Below the pieces are notes generated by a model. It worked only from the letters and a program-made list of their open reading frames with translations. It did no database searches and was not told the origin of the DNA. Positions 63,939 to 64,000 of a stretch of 64,000 bases of DNA are shown here, one piece after another. A program made the position numbers and the translations under genes. Location: the NCBI GenBank assembly GCA_947495575.1, contig CANLZL010000006.1, positions 1 to 64,000 on the forward strand, written 5' to 3'. How positions within the stretch are numbered: the first letter of the stretch is position 1; each line of letters begins with the position of its first letter. The stretch is from an uncultured Nioella sp. GTDB lineage: Bacteria; Pseudomonadota; Alphaproteobacteria; Rhodobacterales; Rhodobacteraceae.

Positions 63939-64000
63939 GATCTGGTCCGCTCCGCTCATGCCGAGCCTTGGGTTGGACAGATTAAGTGCCAGTGTCAAAC

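Overview
The window reads as chromosomal DNA of a marine alphaproteobacterium of the Rhodobacterales (Roseobacter group). This is inferred from moderately high GC, the gene set (short Psd, PssA and a Rhodobacter-type PmtA in a row; GDCCVxC protein; LYS1-type saccharopine dehydrogenase; PhoX; DUF3775), CtrA-type sites and an rRNA leader of rhodobacteral type. There are about 65 genes. I see no insertion sequence, prophage or CRISPR array.

Layout. 1-240: promoter and boxA leader of an rRNA operon that runs leftward out of the window. 0.5-3.8 kb: periplasmic methionine sulfoxide repair operon (msrP, GDCCVxC protein, msrQ) and a glutamate-synthase-like flavoprotein. 4.1-8.2 kb: RTX repeat protein, two secreted fasciclin proteins, HxlR regulator and a doubled NTF2-like protein. 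8.2-17.3 kb: housekeeping genes (clpB, pyrF, NfeD/SPFH pair, dinB, N-formylglutamate amidohydrolase, tRNA-Val, rpmJ). 17.3-19.4 kb: a secreted repeat protein with a catalytically dead caspase-like domain. 19.4-28.0 kb: a seven-gene leftward operon with a complete LivFGHM-type ABC importer and two CoA ligases, probably an uptake-and-activation route for a carboxylic acid. 28.1-30.8 kb: a divergent hybrid kinase/response regulator pair. 30.8-39.8 kb: flavodoxin-like protein, LysR/DUF1330 pair, an isolated formate dehydrogenase alpha subunit, LYS1, rluA and a peroxiredoxin. 39.9-42.0 kb: psd-pssA-pmtA, the PS to PE to PC phospholipid pathway. 42.0-49.0 kb: L,D-transpeptidase, phoX behind a Pho box, GST, and a LysR/dimethylglycine-dehydrogenase-like pair. 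49.0-51.4 kb: an AT-richer accessory patch carrying two decayed copies of the 3' end of pnp. 51.5-62.9 kb: the conserved rbfA-truB-rpsO-pnp backbone (leftward), interrupted by accessory genes including a second RTX protein. 63.0-63.9 kb: dapB.

The observations I rate highest are: (1) three TTAA-N7-TTAAC sites (CtrA consensus), one before each RTX gene and one before the hybrid kinase, all intergenic; (2) two frameshifted or stopped remnants of the pnp S1-domain tail around a GNAT gene, one still carrying its terminator; (3) a Pho box with 11/22-bp phasing before phoX; (4) the pseudo-caspase repeat protein; (5) an exact 11-bp tandem GTACNGGGGGT repeat inside the Liv operon; (6) a twin 15-bp operator spaced 31 bp between lysR and a DUF1330 gene. 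All were read by eye from sequence; no searches were run.
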